Shown here in pieces: positions 26,062 through 36,765 of a stretch of 64,000 bases of DNA. The position numbers were made by a program, and so were the translations under genes. This DNA is from Streptomyces drozdowiczii (lineage in GTDB: Bacteria > Actinomycetota > Actinomycetes > Streptomycetales > Streptomycetaceae). Location: positions 1,612,001 through 1,676,000 of the forward strand of contig NZ_CP098740.1 of NCBI RefSeq assembly GCF_026167665.1, read 5' to 3'. The number at the start of each line of letters is the position of its first letter. Within the stretch, counting starts at the first letter, position 1. Below the pieces are notes generated by a model. That model did not search any database, was not told the origin of the DNA, and was given only the letters and a program-made list of their open reading frames with translations.

Positions 26062-28605
26062 TCACGAGGTGATCCGCGCGGGAAGGCCGGGGGCTGCCGG
26101 GGCGTGGCCCGGTGCCGCCTTGAGGGTGAGGACCATGGTGAGGCCGCCGCCCGGGGTGTCCTCGGCGTCCAGCGTGCCGCCCATGGACTCGGCGAAGCCC
26201 CGGGCCACCGCGAGGCCGAGGCCGACCCCGGCGCCGCGCGGGGCGTCCCCGTACCGCTGGAAGGGCTCGAAGATGCGCTCCTTGCCCTCGTCCGGGACGC
26301 CCCGACCGCGGTCGGTCACCCGGAGTTCGACGCGGGCGCCGAGCGCGCTGGCCGCCACGGTGACGCGGTCGCCGTCGGGGCTGTACTTCACGGCGTTCTC
26401 CACGATGTTGGCGACCGCCCGCTCCAGGAGCCCGGGGTCGACGGCGACCATGGGCAGCGTTTCGGGTATGTCCAGGTCGACGCTGTCCTCGGGGACGCCG
26501 CCCAGCGCCATGGGGACCACCTCGTCCAGGTCGATCTCGCGGATGAGCGGGGTGACGGTGCCGGTCTGGAGGCGGGACATGTCCAGGAGGTTGCCGACGA
26601 GGTGGTCGAGGCGGTCGGCGCCGGCCTCGATGCCCTCCAGGAGTTCCGCCTCGTCGTCCTCGGACCAGGCGACGTCGTCCGAGCGCAGGGAGGAGACGGC
26701 GGCCTTGATCGCGGCGAGCGGGGTGCGCAGGTCGTGGCTGACGGCGGCCAGGAGCGCGGTCCTGATGCGGTTGCCCTCGGCGAGTCTGCGGGCCTCCTCG
26801 GCCTCGTCCACCAGGCGCTGGCGGTCCAGGACGACGGCGGCCTGGGCGGCGAACGCGCCGAGCACCCGGCGGTCCTCGGCGGGCAGCACCCGGCCGGTGA
26901 GCGCCAGGGCCATGTGGTCCCCGACGGGCATGTCCACGTCGGCGTCCTCCGGCCGGGCGGCCGGGGCCGGGCCGACGCTCCCGGCGCAGGTCCATGGGTC
27001 GACGTCGCTGCGGCGCTCCAGCAGGGCGACGGAGCCCATGCCGAAGGTCTCCCGGACCCGGTCCAGGAGGGCGGCGAGCGTGGTCTCGCCGCGCAGCACG
27101 CTGCCGGCCAGGAACGACAGGATCTCGGACTCCGCGCGCAGCCGGGCGGCCTGGTGGGTGCGGCGGGCCGCGAGGTCCACCACGGAGGCCACCGCGACGG
27201 CCACCGCGAAGAAGATCACGATGGCGACGAAGTTCTCCGGGTCCTGGACGGTGAGCGTGTGGGTGGGCGGGGTGAACCAGTAGTTCAGGAGCAGGGAGCC
27301 GGCGGCGGCCGCGGCGAGGGCGGGCAGGAGTCCGCCGATCAGGGCGGCGGCGACGGTCATGAAGAGGAAGAGCAGGACGTCGTTGGCGAGCCCGGGGCCG
27401 GATTCCAGCGCCTTGAGGAGCACCGCGAGGAGCACCGGGCCGCCGACGCCGACCGCCCAGCCCCAGATGATGCGGGCCCGGCCGAGGCGGGCGCCCCGGG
27501 CGATGGGCAGGCCCCGGCCCTTGGCGACCTCGTCGTGGGTGACGATGTGGACGTCGAGGTCGGTGCCGGACTCGCGGGCGACGGTGGCGCCGACGCCGGG
27601 TCCGTAGATGTACTGCCAGGTCTTGCGGCGGCTGGAGCCGAGGACGATCTGGGTGGCGTTGACGCCCCGGGCGAACTCCAGGAGCGCCGAGGGTATGTCG
27701 TCGCCGATGACGTGGTGGAAGGTGCCGCCCAGGTCCTCCACGAGGGTGCGCTGGACGGCCAGCTCCTTGGGCGAGGCGGAGGTCAGCCCGTCGCTGCGGG
27801 CGATGTAGACGGCCAGGATCTCGCTGCCGGAGCCCTTGGCGGCCATCCGGGCGGCGCGGCGGATCAGGGTGCGGCCCTCGGGGCCTCCGGTGAGGCCGAC
27901 GACGATGCGTTCGCGGGCCTGCCAGGTGGTGCGGATGTTGTGCTCGCCCCGGTACTGCTGGAGGTATTCGTCGACCCGGTCGGCGACCCAGAGGAGGGCC
28001 AACTCGCGCAGGGCGGTGAGATTGCCGGGGCGGAAGTAGTTGGAGAGGGAGGCGTCGATCCGGTCGGGCTTGTAGATGTTGCCGTGGGCCATGCGGCGGC
28101 GCAGGGCCTGGGGCGACATGTCGACCAGTTCGAGCTGGTCGGCGCGGCGGACGACCTCGTCGGGCACGGTCTCGCGCTGGCGGACGCCGGTTATGGACTC
28201 GACCACGTCGCCGAGGGATTCCAGGTGCTGGATGTTGACGGTCGAGACGACGTCGATGCCGGCCTGGAGCAGTTCCTCGACGTCCTGCCAGCGCTTGGCG
28301 TTGCGGGAGCCCGGCACGTTGGTGTGGGCCAGCTCGTCCACCAGGGCGACGGCCGGGGCGCGCTCCAGGACGGCGTCGATGTCCATCTCGGTGAAGACGG
28401 CCGAGCGGTGCTCGATCTCGCGGCGCGGGACGGTTTCGAGGCCGTGCAGCAGGGTCTCGGTGCGCGGGCGGTCGTGGTGCTCCACGAAGCCGACGACGCA
28501 GTCGGTGCCGCGTTCGACGCGCCGGTGCGCCTCGGCGAGCATCGCGTACGTCTTGCCGACGCCGGGTGCCGCACCGAGGTAGATCCGAAGTTTGCCGCGC
28601 GCCAT
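26062..28605 (-). CDS. kdpD: KdpD, potassium/turgor sensor histidine kinase
   Basis: This 847-residue protein has the full KdpD layout: an N-terminal KdpD domain with Walker A-type GAAPGVGKTYAML (residues 11-23), a universal-stress-protein domain, four close membrane segments near residues 400-490, a GAF-like part, then the histidine kinase core with SHDLRTPL and the ATPase motif EPFQRYGD and GLGLAVA. It senses low potassium and phosphorylates KdpE. ATG 28605 gives the expected MARGKLRIYLG start. Unlike the transport genes nearby, it reads without interruption. Confidence 0.93.
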   Translation of the reverse strand: MARGKLRIYLGAAPGVGKTYAMLAEAHRRVERGTDCVVGFVEHHDRPRTETLLHGLETVPRREIEHRSAVFTEMDIDAVLERAPAVALVDELAHTNVPGSRNAKRWQDVEELLQAGIDVVSTVNIQHLESLGDVVESITGVRQRETVPDEVVRRADQLELVDMSPQALRRRMAHGNIYKPDRIDASLSNYFRPGNLTALRELALLWVADRVDEYLQQYRGEHNIRTTWQARERIVVGLTGGPEGRTLIRRAARMAAKGSGSEILAVYIARSDGLTSASPKELAVQRTLVEDLGGTFHHVIGDDIPSALLEFARGVNATQIVLGSSRRKTWQYIYGPGVGATVARESGTDLDVHIVTHDEVAKGRGLPIARGARLGRARIIWGWAVGVGGPVLLAVLLKALESGPGLANDVLLFLFMTVAAALIGGLLPALAAAAAGSLLLNYWFTPPTHTLTVQDPENFVAIVIFFAVAVAVASVVDLAARRTHQAARLRAESEILSFLAGSVLRGETTLAALLDRVRETFGMGSVALLERRSDVDPWTCAGSVGPAPAARPEDADVDMPVGDHMALALTGRVLPAEDRRVLGAFAAQAAVVLDRQRLVDEAEEARRLAEGNRIRTALLAAVSHDLRTPLAAIKAAVSSLRSDDVAWSEDDEAELLEGIEAGADRLDHLVGNLLDMSRLQTGTVTPLIREIDLDEVVPMALGGVPEDSVDLDIPETLPMVAVDPGLLERAVANIVENAVKYSPDGDRVTVAASALGARVELRVTDRGRGVPDEGKERIFEPFQRYGDAPRGAGVGLGLAVARGFAESMGGTLDAEDTPGGGLTMVLTLKAAPGHAPAAPGLPARITS

Positions 28606-28751
28606 GGCCCCATTGTCTTCCGGAACAGGCGGCTGCCGCCGTGGCAGCCATGGTTCGAAAGTACCTGGTGAATTTCCGGCATATCGGACGGGGGGTGGGG
28701 AAGCGGCGGGATTTGACGCAACCCTGATACCGCTCCCCGGGCCGCCGGTCA

Positions 28752-29483
<732 letters not shown>

Positions 29484-29561
29484 GGCGCTCCCCCGTGGGT
29501 CCTCGGTCCTGTCGGCCGCCAGTATGTGCAGGTGACACGGGACCGGGCAATGCCCCGCCGG

Positions 29562-30215
29562 TCAGTGCTCCGCGGTCACCAGCTGCCGCAGGGCGATGTT
29601 GAGCCGGAGGACGTTGACGCGCGGTTCCCCGACGAAGCCGAGTTCCCGGCCCTCGGTGTGCCGCTCCACCAGCGCGGCGACCTGCCGGGCGTCGAGGTGG
29701 TTGCGCGCGGCGACACGGCGGACCTGGAGGTGGGCGTACGCGGGTGAGATGTCCGGGTCGAGTCCGGAGCCGGACGAGGTGACCGCGTCGGGCGGCACCG
29801 CGGCGGGGTCCACCGGATGCCCGGGGACGGAGTTGTCGCGGACGACGGCCGCCCTGGCGGCGGTGACCCGGTGGACCAGCTCGGGGTTGTCTCCGGCGAG
29901 GTTGGACGCGCCGGAGACGAGCAGCGAGTACTGGGTGTTGAGGCTGTTGGTGCCGAGCCCTTCGGAGGGGCGCGGCTGGAACCACTTCAGGTCCGGGGCG
30001 CCTCCCGGCAGGTCGTAGCGCTGGCCGATGAGGTCGGAGCCGACGACCTTGCCGCTCTCGCTGACTTCGGAGCCGTCCGCGCGTCCGGGCATGAGCAGCT
30101 GGGCGGCTCCGGTGACCGCGAGCGGGTAGAGGACGCCGCAGACCAGGGTGAGGACGAGCAGGGCGCGCAGGGCGGCCCAGAGGCGGCGGACGGGGTTGCG
30201 TACGGATGTGTTCAT
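29562..30215 (-). CDS. kdpC: KdpC, potassium-transporting ATPase subunit C
   Basis: This 217-residue protein has one membrane segment near the N-terminus (residues 18-38), then the typical SGKVVGSDLIGQRY and SGSGLDPDISPAYA motifs and the ending RVNVLRLNIAL. KdpC stabilises the KdpAB complex and raises its ATP affinity. The ATG lies six bases after the kdpB stop. No break is visible. Confidence 0.93.
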   Translation of the reverse strand: MNTSVRNPVRRLWAALRALLVLTLVCGVLYPLAVTGAAQLLMPGRADGSEVSESGKVVGSDLIGQRYDLPGGAPDLKWFQPRPSEGLGTNSLNTQYSLLVSGASNLAGDNPELVHRVTAARAAVVRDNSVPGHPVDPAAVPPDAVTSSGSGLDPDISPAYAHLQVRRVAARNHLDARQVAALVERHTEGRELGFVGEPRVNVLRLNIALRQLVTAEH

Positions 30216-30221
30216 GGCGGG

Positions 30222-32305
30222 TCAGCCGATTCCGGGGACGAGGGAGAGGAGCAGGTCGATGAGCTTGATGCCGGCGAAGGGGGCGATCAGGCCGCCGATG
30301 CCGTAGACGGCGAGGTTGCGCCGGAGCATGGACGCGGCGCCGCCGGGCCGGTAGCGGACGCCCCTGAGGGCGAGCGGGACGAGCGCGACGATGATCAGCG
30401 CGTTGAAGATCACCGCGGAGAGGATCGCGGTGCGCGGCGAGGACAGGTCCATGATGTTGAGCCGGTCCAGGCCCGGGTAGAGCGCGGCGAACATCGCGGG
30501 GATGATCGCGAAGTACTTCGCCACGTCGTTGGCCAGCGAGAACGTGGTCAGCGCCCCGCGTGTGATCAGGAGCTGCTTGCCGATCTCCACGATCTCGATG
30601 AGCTTGGTCGGGTCGGAGTCCAGGTCGACCATGTTCCCGGCCTCCTTGGCGGCCGAGGTCCCGGTGTTCATGGCGACGCCGACATCGGCCTGGGCGAGCG
30701 CCGGGGCGTCGTTGGTGCCGTCACCGGTCATCGCGACGAGCCCGCCGCCGGCCTGCTCGCGCTTGATGAGGGCCATCTTGTCCTCGGGCGTGGCCTCGGC
30801 GAGGAAGTCGTCGACGCCGGCCTCCTCGGCGATGGACTTCGCGGTCAGCGGGTTGTCGCCGGTGATCATGACGGTGCGGATGCCCATGCGGCGCAGCTCG
30901 GCGAACCGTTCCGGCATGCCCTCCTTGACGACGTCCTTGAGGTGGACGACGCCCAGGACCCGCGCCCCGTGCCCGTCCTCCACGGCCACCAGGAGCGGGG
31001 TGCCGCCGGCCGCCGCGATGCGGTCGGTGAGGGTCCGCGCCTCGTCCGGGACGCTGCCGCCACGCTCCCTGACCCAGGCGACGACGGCTCCGGTGGCGCC
31101 CTTGCGGACCTTGCGCCCGTCCACGTCCACGCCCGACATGCGGGTGCGGGCGGTGAAGGCCACCCAGGTGGCGCCGGACAGCTCGCCCGCGTGGCGTTCG
31201 CGCAGCCCGTACCGCTCCTTGGCGAGGACGACCACGGACCGGCCCTCGGGCGTCTCGTCGGCCAGCGAGGCGAGCTGGGCGGCGTCCGCGAGTTCCGCGC
31301 CGGTGACCCCGGCGACGGGCAGCAGATCGGTGGCGCGGCGGTTGCCGAGGGTGATGGTCCCGGTCTTGTCGAGCAGCAGCGTCGAGACGTCCCCGGCCGC
31401 CTCCACGGCCCGCCCGGACATCGCGAGCACGTTGCGCCGCACGAGCCGGTCCATGCCCGCGATGCCGATCGCGGAGAGCAGGGCGCCGATGGTGGTCGGG
31501 ATCAGGCAGACCAGGAGCGCGGTGAGCACGATCATGGACTGCGCGTCGCCGGCGTACACGGCGAAGGGCTGGAGGGTGACGACGGCGAGCAGGAAGACGA
31601 TCGTGAGGGACGCCAGGAGGATGTTCAGGGCGATCTCGTTGGGCGTCTTCTGCCGGGCGGCGCCCTCGACCAGGGCGATCATCCGGTCGATGAACGTTTC
31701 TCCGGGCTTGGTGGTGATCCGGACGACGATCCGGTCGGAGAGCACCTTCGTACCGCCGGTGACGGCGCTGCGGTCACCGCCGGACTCGCGGATGACGGGG
31801 GCGGACTCGCCGGTGACGGCGGACTCGTCCACGCCGGCCACGCCCTCCACGACGTCCCCGTCGCCGGGGACGATGTCGCCCGCCTCGCAGACGACCAGGT
31901 CGCCGACGCGGAGGTCGGTGCCGGCGACGCGCTCCTCGCGGTCGCCGGTGAGGCGGCGGGCGACGGTGTCCGTCTTCGCCCGGCGCAGGGTGTCCGCCTG
32001 GGCCTTGCCGCGGCCCTCGGCGACCGCCTCCGCCAGGTTGGCGAAGACCGTCGTGAGCCAGAGCCAGCCGGTGATCGCCCAGCCGAACCAGTCGCCGGGG
32101 TCCAGGGCGGCGAGGACGGTGGTGAAGACGGACCCCACGAGGACCACGAACATGACCGGGGAGGTGGCCATCGCTCGGGGTGGAGCTTGCGCAGTGCTTC
32201 GGGCAGCGCGGCGAGCAGCGTCTTCGGGTCGGACAGCGCGGCGCCGGCACGCCCCTGCCGCACGGCTGCGGTCATCGGGCTCTCCTGCTTCGTACGAGTG
32301 GTCAT
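30222..32305 (-). CDS. kdpB: KdpB, potassium-transporting P-type ATPase subunit B, one-base frameshift near the N-terminus
   Basis: The main frame carries all P-type ATPase marks: TGESAPV, the phosphorylated aspartate in DKTGTIT, and [19 protein letters not shown]. From ATG 32305, overlapping the kdpA stop in ATGA, the first 45 codons (ending LRKLHPE) are in another frame. A base is missing at about 32172, between GAGCG and ATGGCC. Restoring it gives 694 residues, the normal size. As read, translation could restart at ATG 32171 and give 649 residues lacking the N-terminal cytoplasmic arm just before the first membrane helix. Either the sequence has an error here or the pump is damaged; see the finding on one-base contractions. 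Confidence 0.85.
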
Positions 32306-33965
32306 GACGCCAGCCCTTCGGCCAGCGGGCCCAGGGCGAGGGCCGGGAAGTAGGTCAGGCCGGCGACGACCACGACGACCGCGGCCAGCAGTCCGCTGAA
32401 CAGCGGGTGTGGGTGGGGAGGGTGCCCGAGGTCGCCGGGACGGGCCGCTGCTCGGCGAGCGAGCCGGCGAGGGCCAGGACGAACACCATGGGCAGGAACC
32501 GGCCGAGCAGCATCGCGAGCCCGATCGTGGTGTTGAACCACGGGGTGTCCGCGGCCAGCCCGGCGAACGCCGAGCCGTTGTTGTTGGCGCCGGAGGTGTA
32601 GGCGTACAGGATCTCGGAGAAGCCGTGCGCCCCCGGGTTCGCCACCGAGTGGGGCGGGGTGGGCAGCGCGACGGCGACGGCGGTGAAGCCGAGCACCAGG
32701 GCCGGGGTGATGAGGAGGTAGCAGGCGGCGAGCTTGATCTCGCGGGTGCCGATCTTCTTGCCGAGGTATTCGGGCGTGCGGCCGACCATCAGTCCGGCCA
32801 CGAACACCGCGATGACCGCCATGATCAGCATGCCGTAGAGGCCGGAGCCGACGCCGCCGGGCGCGATCTCGCCGAGTTGCATGCCGAGCAGCGTGATGCC
32901 GCCGCCGAGGCCGGTGAACGAGGAGTGGAAGGAGTTCACCGCACCGGTCGAGGTGAGCGTGGTGGCCACGGCGAACAGCGAGGAACCGCCGATCCCGAAC
33001 CGGGTCTCCTTGCCCTCCGTCGCCCCGCCCGCGAGCTGGAAGGCGGCGCCGTGGTGGGCGGACTCGGTCCACATCATCAGCGCGGAGAAGCCGAGCCAGA
33101 AGACGAGCATCGTGGCGAGGAGCGCGTACCCCTGCCGGACCGAGCCGACCATCCGGCCGAAGGTGCGGGTCAGGGCGAACGGGATGACGAGGATCAGGAA
33201 GATCTCGAAGAGGTTGGACAGGCCGCTGGGGTTCTCGAAGGGGTGCGCGGAGTTGGCGTTGAAGTAGCCGCCGCCGTTGGTGCCCAGCTCCTTGATGGCC
33301 TCCTGGGAGGCGACGGCGCCGCCGTTCCACTGCTGCGCACCGCCGGTGAACTGCCCGACCTGGTGGATGCCGGAGAAGTTCTGGATCGCCCCGCAGGCGA
33401 CGAGGACGAGTGCGCCGACGACCGCGATCGGCAGCAGGACGCGTACGGTGCCGCGCACCAGGTCGGCCCAGAAGTTGCCGAGTTCCCCGGTGCGGGAGGC
33501 GGCGAACCCTCGTACGAGGGCCACCGCGACGGCCATGCCGACGGCGGCGGAGACGAAGTTCTGCACGGCGAGGCCACCGGTCTGCACGACGTGGCCCATG
33601 GCCTGCTCACCGGCGTACGACTGCCAGTTGGTGTTGGCGACGAACGAGGCGGCCGTGTTGAACGCCTGGTCCGGGCTGATCGAGGAGAAGCCGAGCGAGC
33701 CGGGCAGGGCGCCCTGGAGCCGTTGCAGCAGGTAGAGGAAGAGGACGCTCACGGCGGAGAAGGCGAGGACACCGCGCAGATAGGCGGCCCGGCGCATCTG
33801 CGTGTCGGGGGTGACACCTATCGCCCGGTAGATCCACTTCTCGGCCCGCAGATGGCGGGGCGAGGTGTAGACGCGGGCCATGTGGTCGCCGAGCGGTCGG
33901 TACGCCAGCCCCAGCGCGACGACGAGCGCGAGGAGCTGGAGCACACCGGAGAGGACGGGACTCAT
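32302..33965 (-). CDS. kdpA: KdpA, potassium-transporting ATPase channel subunit, one-base frameshift near the C-terminus
   Basis: This membrane protein has ten or so hydrophobic segments and the KdpA pore-loop signatures [20 protein letters not shown] and [10 protein letters not shown], so potassium selectivity parts are present. The frame from ATG 33965 goes wrong at about 32406, where a C seems to be missing in ACCCGCTG. The correct ending, with [17 protein letters not shown], lies in the neighbouring frame and stops at 32302. With one base restored the length is 554 residues, normal for the family. As read, the last membrane helix would be lost. Confidence 0.85.
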
Positions 33966-33972
33966 GTCGGGC

Positions 33973-34062
33973 TCAGAACCTCTCCGGGAAGAGGAGGGCC
34001 AGGACGAGGTAGCCCAGCAGGGCGGCGGCCACGACGAGGCCGGCCACGTTGTCCGCGGTCAC
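33973..34062 (-). CDS. kdpF: KdpF, small membrane peptide of the Kdp complex
   Basis: This 29-residue peptide is one hydrophobic helix ending in LALLFPERF, the usual KdpF ending. Its GTG start overlaps the stop of the peptide gene upstream in a GTGA junction, and it ends seven bases before kdpA. KdpF binds and stabilises the KdpABC complex. Confidence 0.9.
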   Translation of the reverse strand: MTADNVAGLVVAAALLGYLVLALLFPERF

Positions 34063-34142
34063 AGCTTCGCCACCCCCTTGGCGACGAGTGCCACCAGCGC
34101 GAAGACCGCGATCGTGGTGACGACGAAGGCCGCATCGGCCAT
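34059..34142 (-). CDS. 27-residue membrane peptide ahead of kdpF
   Basis: This tiny gene starts at ATG 34142 behind CAGGAG and encodes a peptide that is almost all membrane helix (FVVTTIAVFALVALVAKG). It overlaps kdpF by four bases. It is similar in size and build to KdpF but distinct in sequence. Streptomyces genomes often have such an unnamed frame in this place. It may be a second helper peptide of the Kdp pump, or a leader that couples translation. Confidence 0.7.
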   Translation of the reverse strand: MADAAFVVTTIAVFALVALVAKGVAKL

Positions 34143-34305
34143 CGGATGCTCCTGAATGAGGTGTCGATGAATCGGACCCCTTGAGCAAACCTCCGGCCGG
34201 CACCGCCGTGACCTGCGTTGATGCCTCCCTTACGGAAGTGGGCCCGGCCTTGACGACGCCCGTACGCCGCCGATACGCGCCCCGTACGCGCCGGCGCACG
34301 CAAAA

Positions 34306-34346
34306 GCCGGTGGGCCGCACCCCGGGAAGGGGTGCGGCCCACCGGC
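34306..34346 (-). terminator. Intrinsic terminator after the DUF3710 gene
   Basis: A perfect 18-base-pair stem (34306-34323 with 34329-34346) has a five-base loop, and on the minus strand TTTT follows the stem. It starts 20 bases after the DUF3710 stop and separates that gene from the kdp operon, whose promoter must lie in 34143-34305. Confidence 0.9.
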
Positions 34347-34366
34347 CGATGGACGCGGGGTGCGGG

Positions 34367-35130
34367 TCAGCGCACCTCGGTGATCTCGGGACCGCGCTGG
34401 AGGCCCGCCATGCCACCGGAGAACTTCGAGCCCTCCTGCTCCTCCTGCTGGACGCCCTCGGGGACCATCTGGGCGTCGTTCGGGAGCTTGAGGACGATCG
34501 GGTCGCGCGGGGCCATCGGACCCTCGCCGCGGACGACCACGGTGTCCCGGAAGACCGACTCCAGGAGCCCGGCCGCCTCCGGCTGCACGGCGCCCTGGCC
34601 GGAGATCACGCCGCGCAGGAACCAGCGCGGGCCGTCGACGCCGACGAAGCGCACCAGCTGCACGCCGTTCGCCCCGTCGGGCAGCTGTACGGGGACCTGA
34701 GCGCGCAGCTCCCAGCCCAGCGGGCCCTCGACCTCGTCGATGATGCCGCCCTGCTGGGTGATGCCCGTGGCGATCTCCTCGCGGACCTCGCCCCAGATGC
34801 CCTCCTTCTTGGGGCGGCGAAAGCCTGGAGCTGGATCGCGCTGTCGCGCATCACGACGGTGGCGGCGACGATCGCGTCACCGGCGACCTCCACGCGCAGC
34901 TCCATGCCCTCGACGCCGGGCACGAAGATGCCGCCCAGGTCGACCCGGCCGTCACCGGGCTGGGACACCTCGCTGATGTCCCACGGACCGTCCGGGCGCG
35001 GCGCCGGCGGAAGGTTCGTCCGGCGGGTCTCGCCCTCGGCGTCATCCTGCTCGTCGACGACCTGCTCGGCCTCGCGCGCCTCGGCCGCCGTGTCATCGGC
35101 GGCACCACTGTTCTTGCGACGTCCGAACAC
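34367..35130 (-). CDS. DUF3710 protein, one-base frameshift in the middle
   Basis: The protein starts at GTG 35130 (VFGRRKN) and matches the actinobacterial DUF3710 family (PDGPWDISEV, VDLGGIFVPG, AIQLQAFAAP). At about 34817 a base is missing in a C run before AAGAAGGAG; the true continuation, with QLVRFVGVDGPRWFLRG and ending GPEITEVR, is in another frame and stops at 34367. Restoring the base gives 254 residues, as expected. DUF3710 genes lie beside dut in most actinobacteria; the function is unknown. The gene is probably intact in the living strain. Confidence 0.82.
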
Positions 35131-35131
35131 G

Positions 35132-35665
35132 TCACTGTCCTTCCCGGTCGGATTCGACCGAAGCGTAGCCGTTCCCGCCCTGGGGAACCCCGCCCCGGAC
35201 GCCATCAACATCAGCGGCGGCATGGCCGCCGGTGGACCCGAAGCCCCCTTCGGCCCGCGCCGAGCCGGGAAGCTCCGACACTTCGTGGAAGCGCACCTTC
35301 TCGACCTGCTGCACGACCAGTTGGGCAATCCGGTCGAACCGCTCGAACCGCACGGACTCGCGCGGGTCGAGATTGATGACGATCACTTTGATCTCTCCAC
35401 GGTACCCGGCATCGACCGTCCCCGGGGCATTCACCAGGGCGACTCCGCAGCGGGCGGCGAGACCGGATCGTGGGTGCACGAACGCGGCGTACCCGTCGGG
35501 CAGGGCGATCGAAACCCCGGTGGGCAGTACGGCCCGCTCCCCGGGCGCCAGCTCGGCGGCCTCGGTGGTCACCAGGTCCGCACCGGCGTCGCCGGGATGC
35601 CCGTAGGCCGGAAGCGGAACGTCCGGGTCGACCCGGCGGATCAGGACGTCGACGGGGTGGCGCAT
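35132..35665 (-). CDS. dut: dUTPase (dUTP diphosphatase)
   Basis: This 177-residue trimeric-type dUTPase hydrolyses dUTP to dUMP and pyrophosphate, which keeps uracil out of DNA and supplies dUMP for thymidylate. The family motifs are present in order: GDAGADL, PRSGLAARCGV, VNAPGTVDAGYRGEI, RIAQLVV and the C-terminal GGFGSTG lid. The ATG at 35665 overlaps the stop of the thioesterase gene (TGATG) and the stop lies two bases before the DUF3710 start, so these three genes form one unit. Confidence 0.93.
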   Translation of the reverse strand: MRHPVDVLIRRVDPDVPLPAYGHPGDAGADLVTTEAAELAPGERAVLPTGVSIALPDGYAAFVHPRSGLAARCGVALVNAPGTVDAGYRGEIKVIVINLDPRESVRFERFDRIAQLVVQQVEKVRFHEVSELPGSARAEGGFGSTGGHAAADVDGVRGGVPQGGNGYASVESDREGQ

Positions 35666-36249
35666 CACGGGTTCACCTCGAAGGCGCGGGCGCGCCTGAC
35701 CTGGTCGGGGTCGGCCATGGCCGCCTGGATCTCGGCGGGCCGGCCGTTCTCGATGAAGTGGTCGACCTTGACCTCGATGAAGAGGGCGTCGGCCCGCACC
35801 GCGACCGGTCCGTCCGGGCCGCCGATCCGGCCGGTCGCGCGGGAGTAGATCTTCCGCCCGTGCACTGCGGTGACCTCGGCGTCGAGGAACAGCACGGTGT
35901 CGACGGGGACGGGCCGCACGAAGTCGGTCTCCAGCCGTCCGGTGACCGCGATGACCCGCAGCAGCCAGTTCAGCGAGCCCAGCGTCTCGTCCAGCGCCGT
36001 GGCCAGCACGCCGCCGTGCGCCAGGCCCGGGGCGCCCTGGTGGGCCGCCTTCACGGTGAACTCGGCGGTCACCCTGACGCCCTCGCCGGCCCGCGCCTGG
36101 AGGTGCAGTCCGTGGGGCTGTCCGGAGCCGCAGCCGAAGCAGTGCTCGTAGTGCGCGCCGAGGAGCTCGCCGGGGGCCGGGGCTTCGGGGTGCCGGACCG
36201 GTTTCACCGCGTCGGCCGGGGGCGTCAGAGCCGCAGATGTTCCACTCAC
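35665..36249 (-). CDS. PaaI-family hotdog-fold thioesterase
   Basis: This 194-residue protein has a hotdog-fold thioesterase domain with CFGCGSGQPHGL and LAHGGVLATALDETLG, the latter being the catalytic helix region of the PaaI/YbgC group. It probably cleaves a small or aromatic acyl-CoA. I chose GTG 36249, from which the sequence reads VSGTSAALTPP. It overlaps dut and is divergent from the DUF3093 gene, 57 bases away. Confidence 0.82.
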   Translation of the reverse strand: MSGTSAALTPPADAVKPVRHPEAPAPGELLGAHYEHCFGCGSGQPHGLHLQARAGEGVRVTAEFTVKAAHQGAPGLAHGGVLATALDETLGSLNWLLRVIAVTGRLETDFVRPVPVDTVLFLDAEVTAVHGRKIYSRATGRIGGPDGPVAVRADALFIEVKVDHFIENGRPAEIQAAMADPDQVRRARAFEVNP

Positions 36250-36306
36250 AGGCGCAGACCTTACCCGCGCGCCCGGCCACCGGTCGCGCCGTGCCAAGCT
36301 GGAGCC

Positions 36307-36765
36307 ATGCAGCCTTCGACCCCGCCCTACGACGAACGCCTCACCGCACCCCGTTCGTGGTGGCTGATCGCCGTCCTGATCGGCATCGCGTGCGCGCTGA
36401 TGCTGCTGCCGCTGGGCACCCTGCCGCTCCTCGCCGGCCTGGCCGGCGGCACGGTCCTGTCGGCCGTCGCGGTCAGCTCGTACGGCTCGGCCCGCATCCG
36501 CGTGGTCGCGGGCGCGCTCGTCGCGGGGGACGCCCGGATCCCGCTCTCGGCGCTCGGCGAGGCCGAGGTGCTGGACGCCGAGGAGGCGCGCGCCTGGCGC
36601 ACGCACAAGGCGGACGTCCGGGCCTTCATGCTGCTGCGCAGCTACATCCCGACGGCGGTCCGGGTGGAGGTCACCGACCCGGACGACCCGACCCCGTACG
36701 TCTATCTCTCGACGCGCGACCCGAAGGCCCTGGTGGCGGCGGTGAACGCGGCGGTCCGGGCCTAG
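36307..36765 (+). CDS. DUF3093 membrane protein
   Basis: This 152-residue protein has two hydrophobic segments near residues 18-60 (LIAVLIGIACALMLLP) followed by a soluble domain, matching the actinobacterial DUF3093 family (YDERLTAPRSWW at the start). GGAG lies just before the ATG. The function is unknown. Its stop overlaps the end of the convergent gene by four bases. Confidence 0.82.
   Translation: MQPSTPPYDERLTAPRSWWLIAVLIGIACALMLLPLGTLPLLAGLAGGTVLSAVAVSSYGSARIRVVAGALVAGDARIPLSALGEAEVLDAEEARAWRTHKADVRAFMLLRSYIPTAVRVEVTDPDDPTPYVYLSTRDPKALVAAVNAAVRA

Noticed and set aside
23879..28671. Long plus-strand frames opposite kdpE and kdpD
   Set aside because: They mirror the codon bias of the minus strand, and the kinase and regulator motifs are all on the minus strand.
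29817..32399. Plus-strand frame of 860 codons opposite kdpC and kdpB
   Set aside because: Low-complexity antisense shadow; P-type ATPase motifs are on the other strand.
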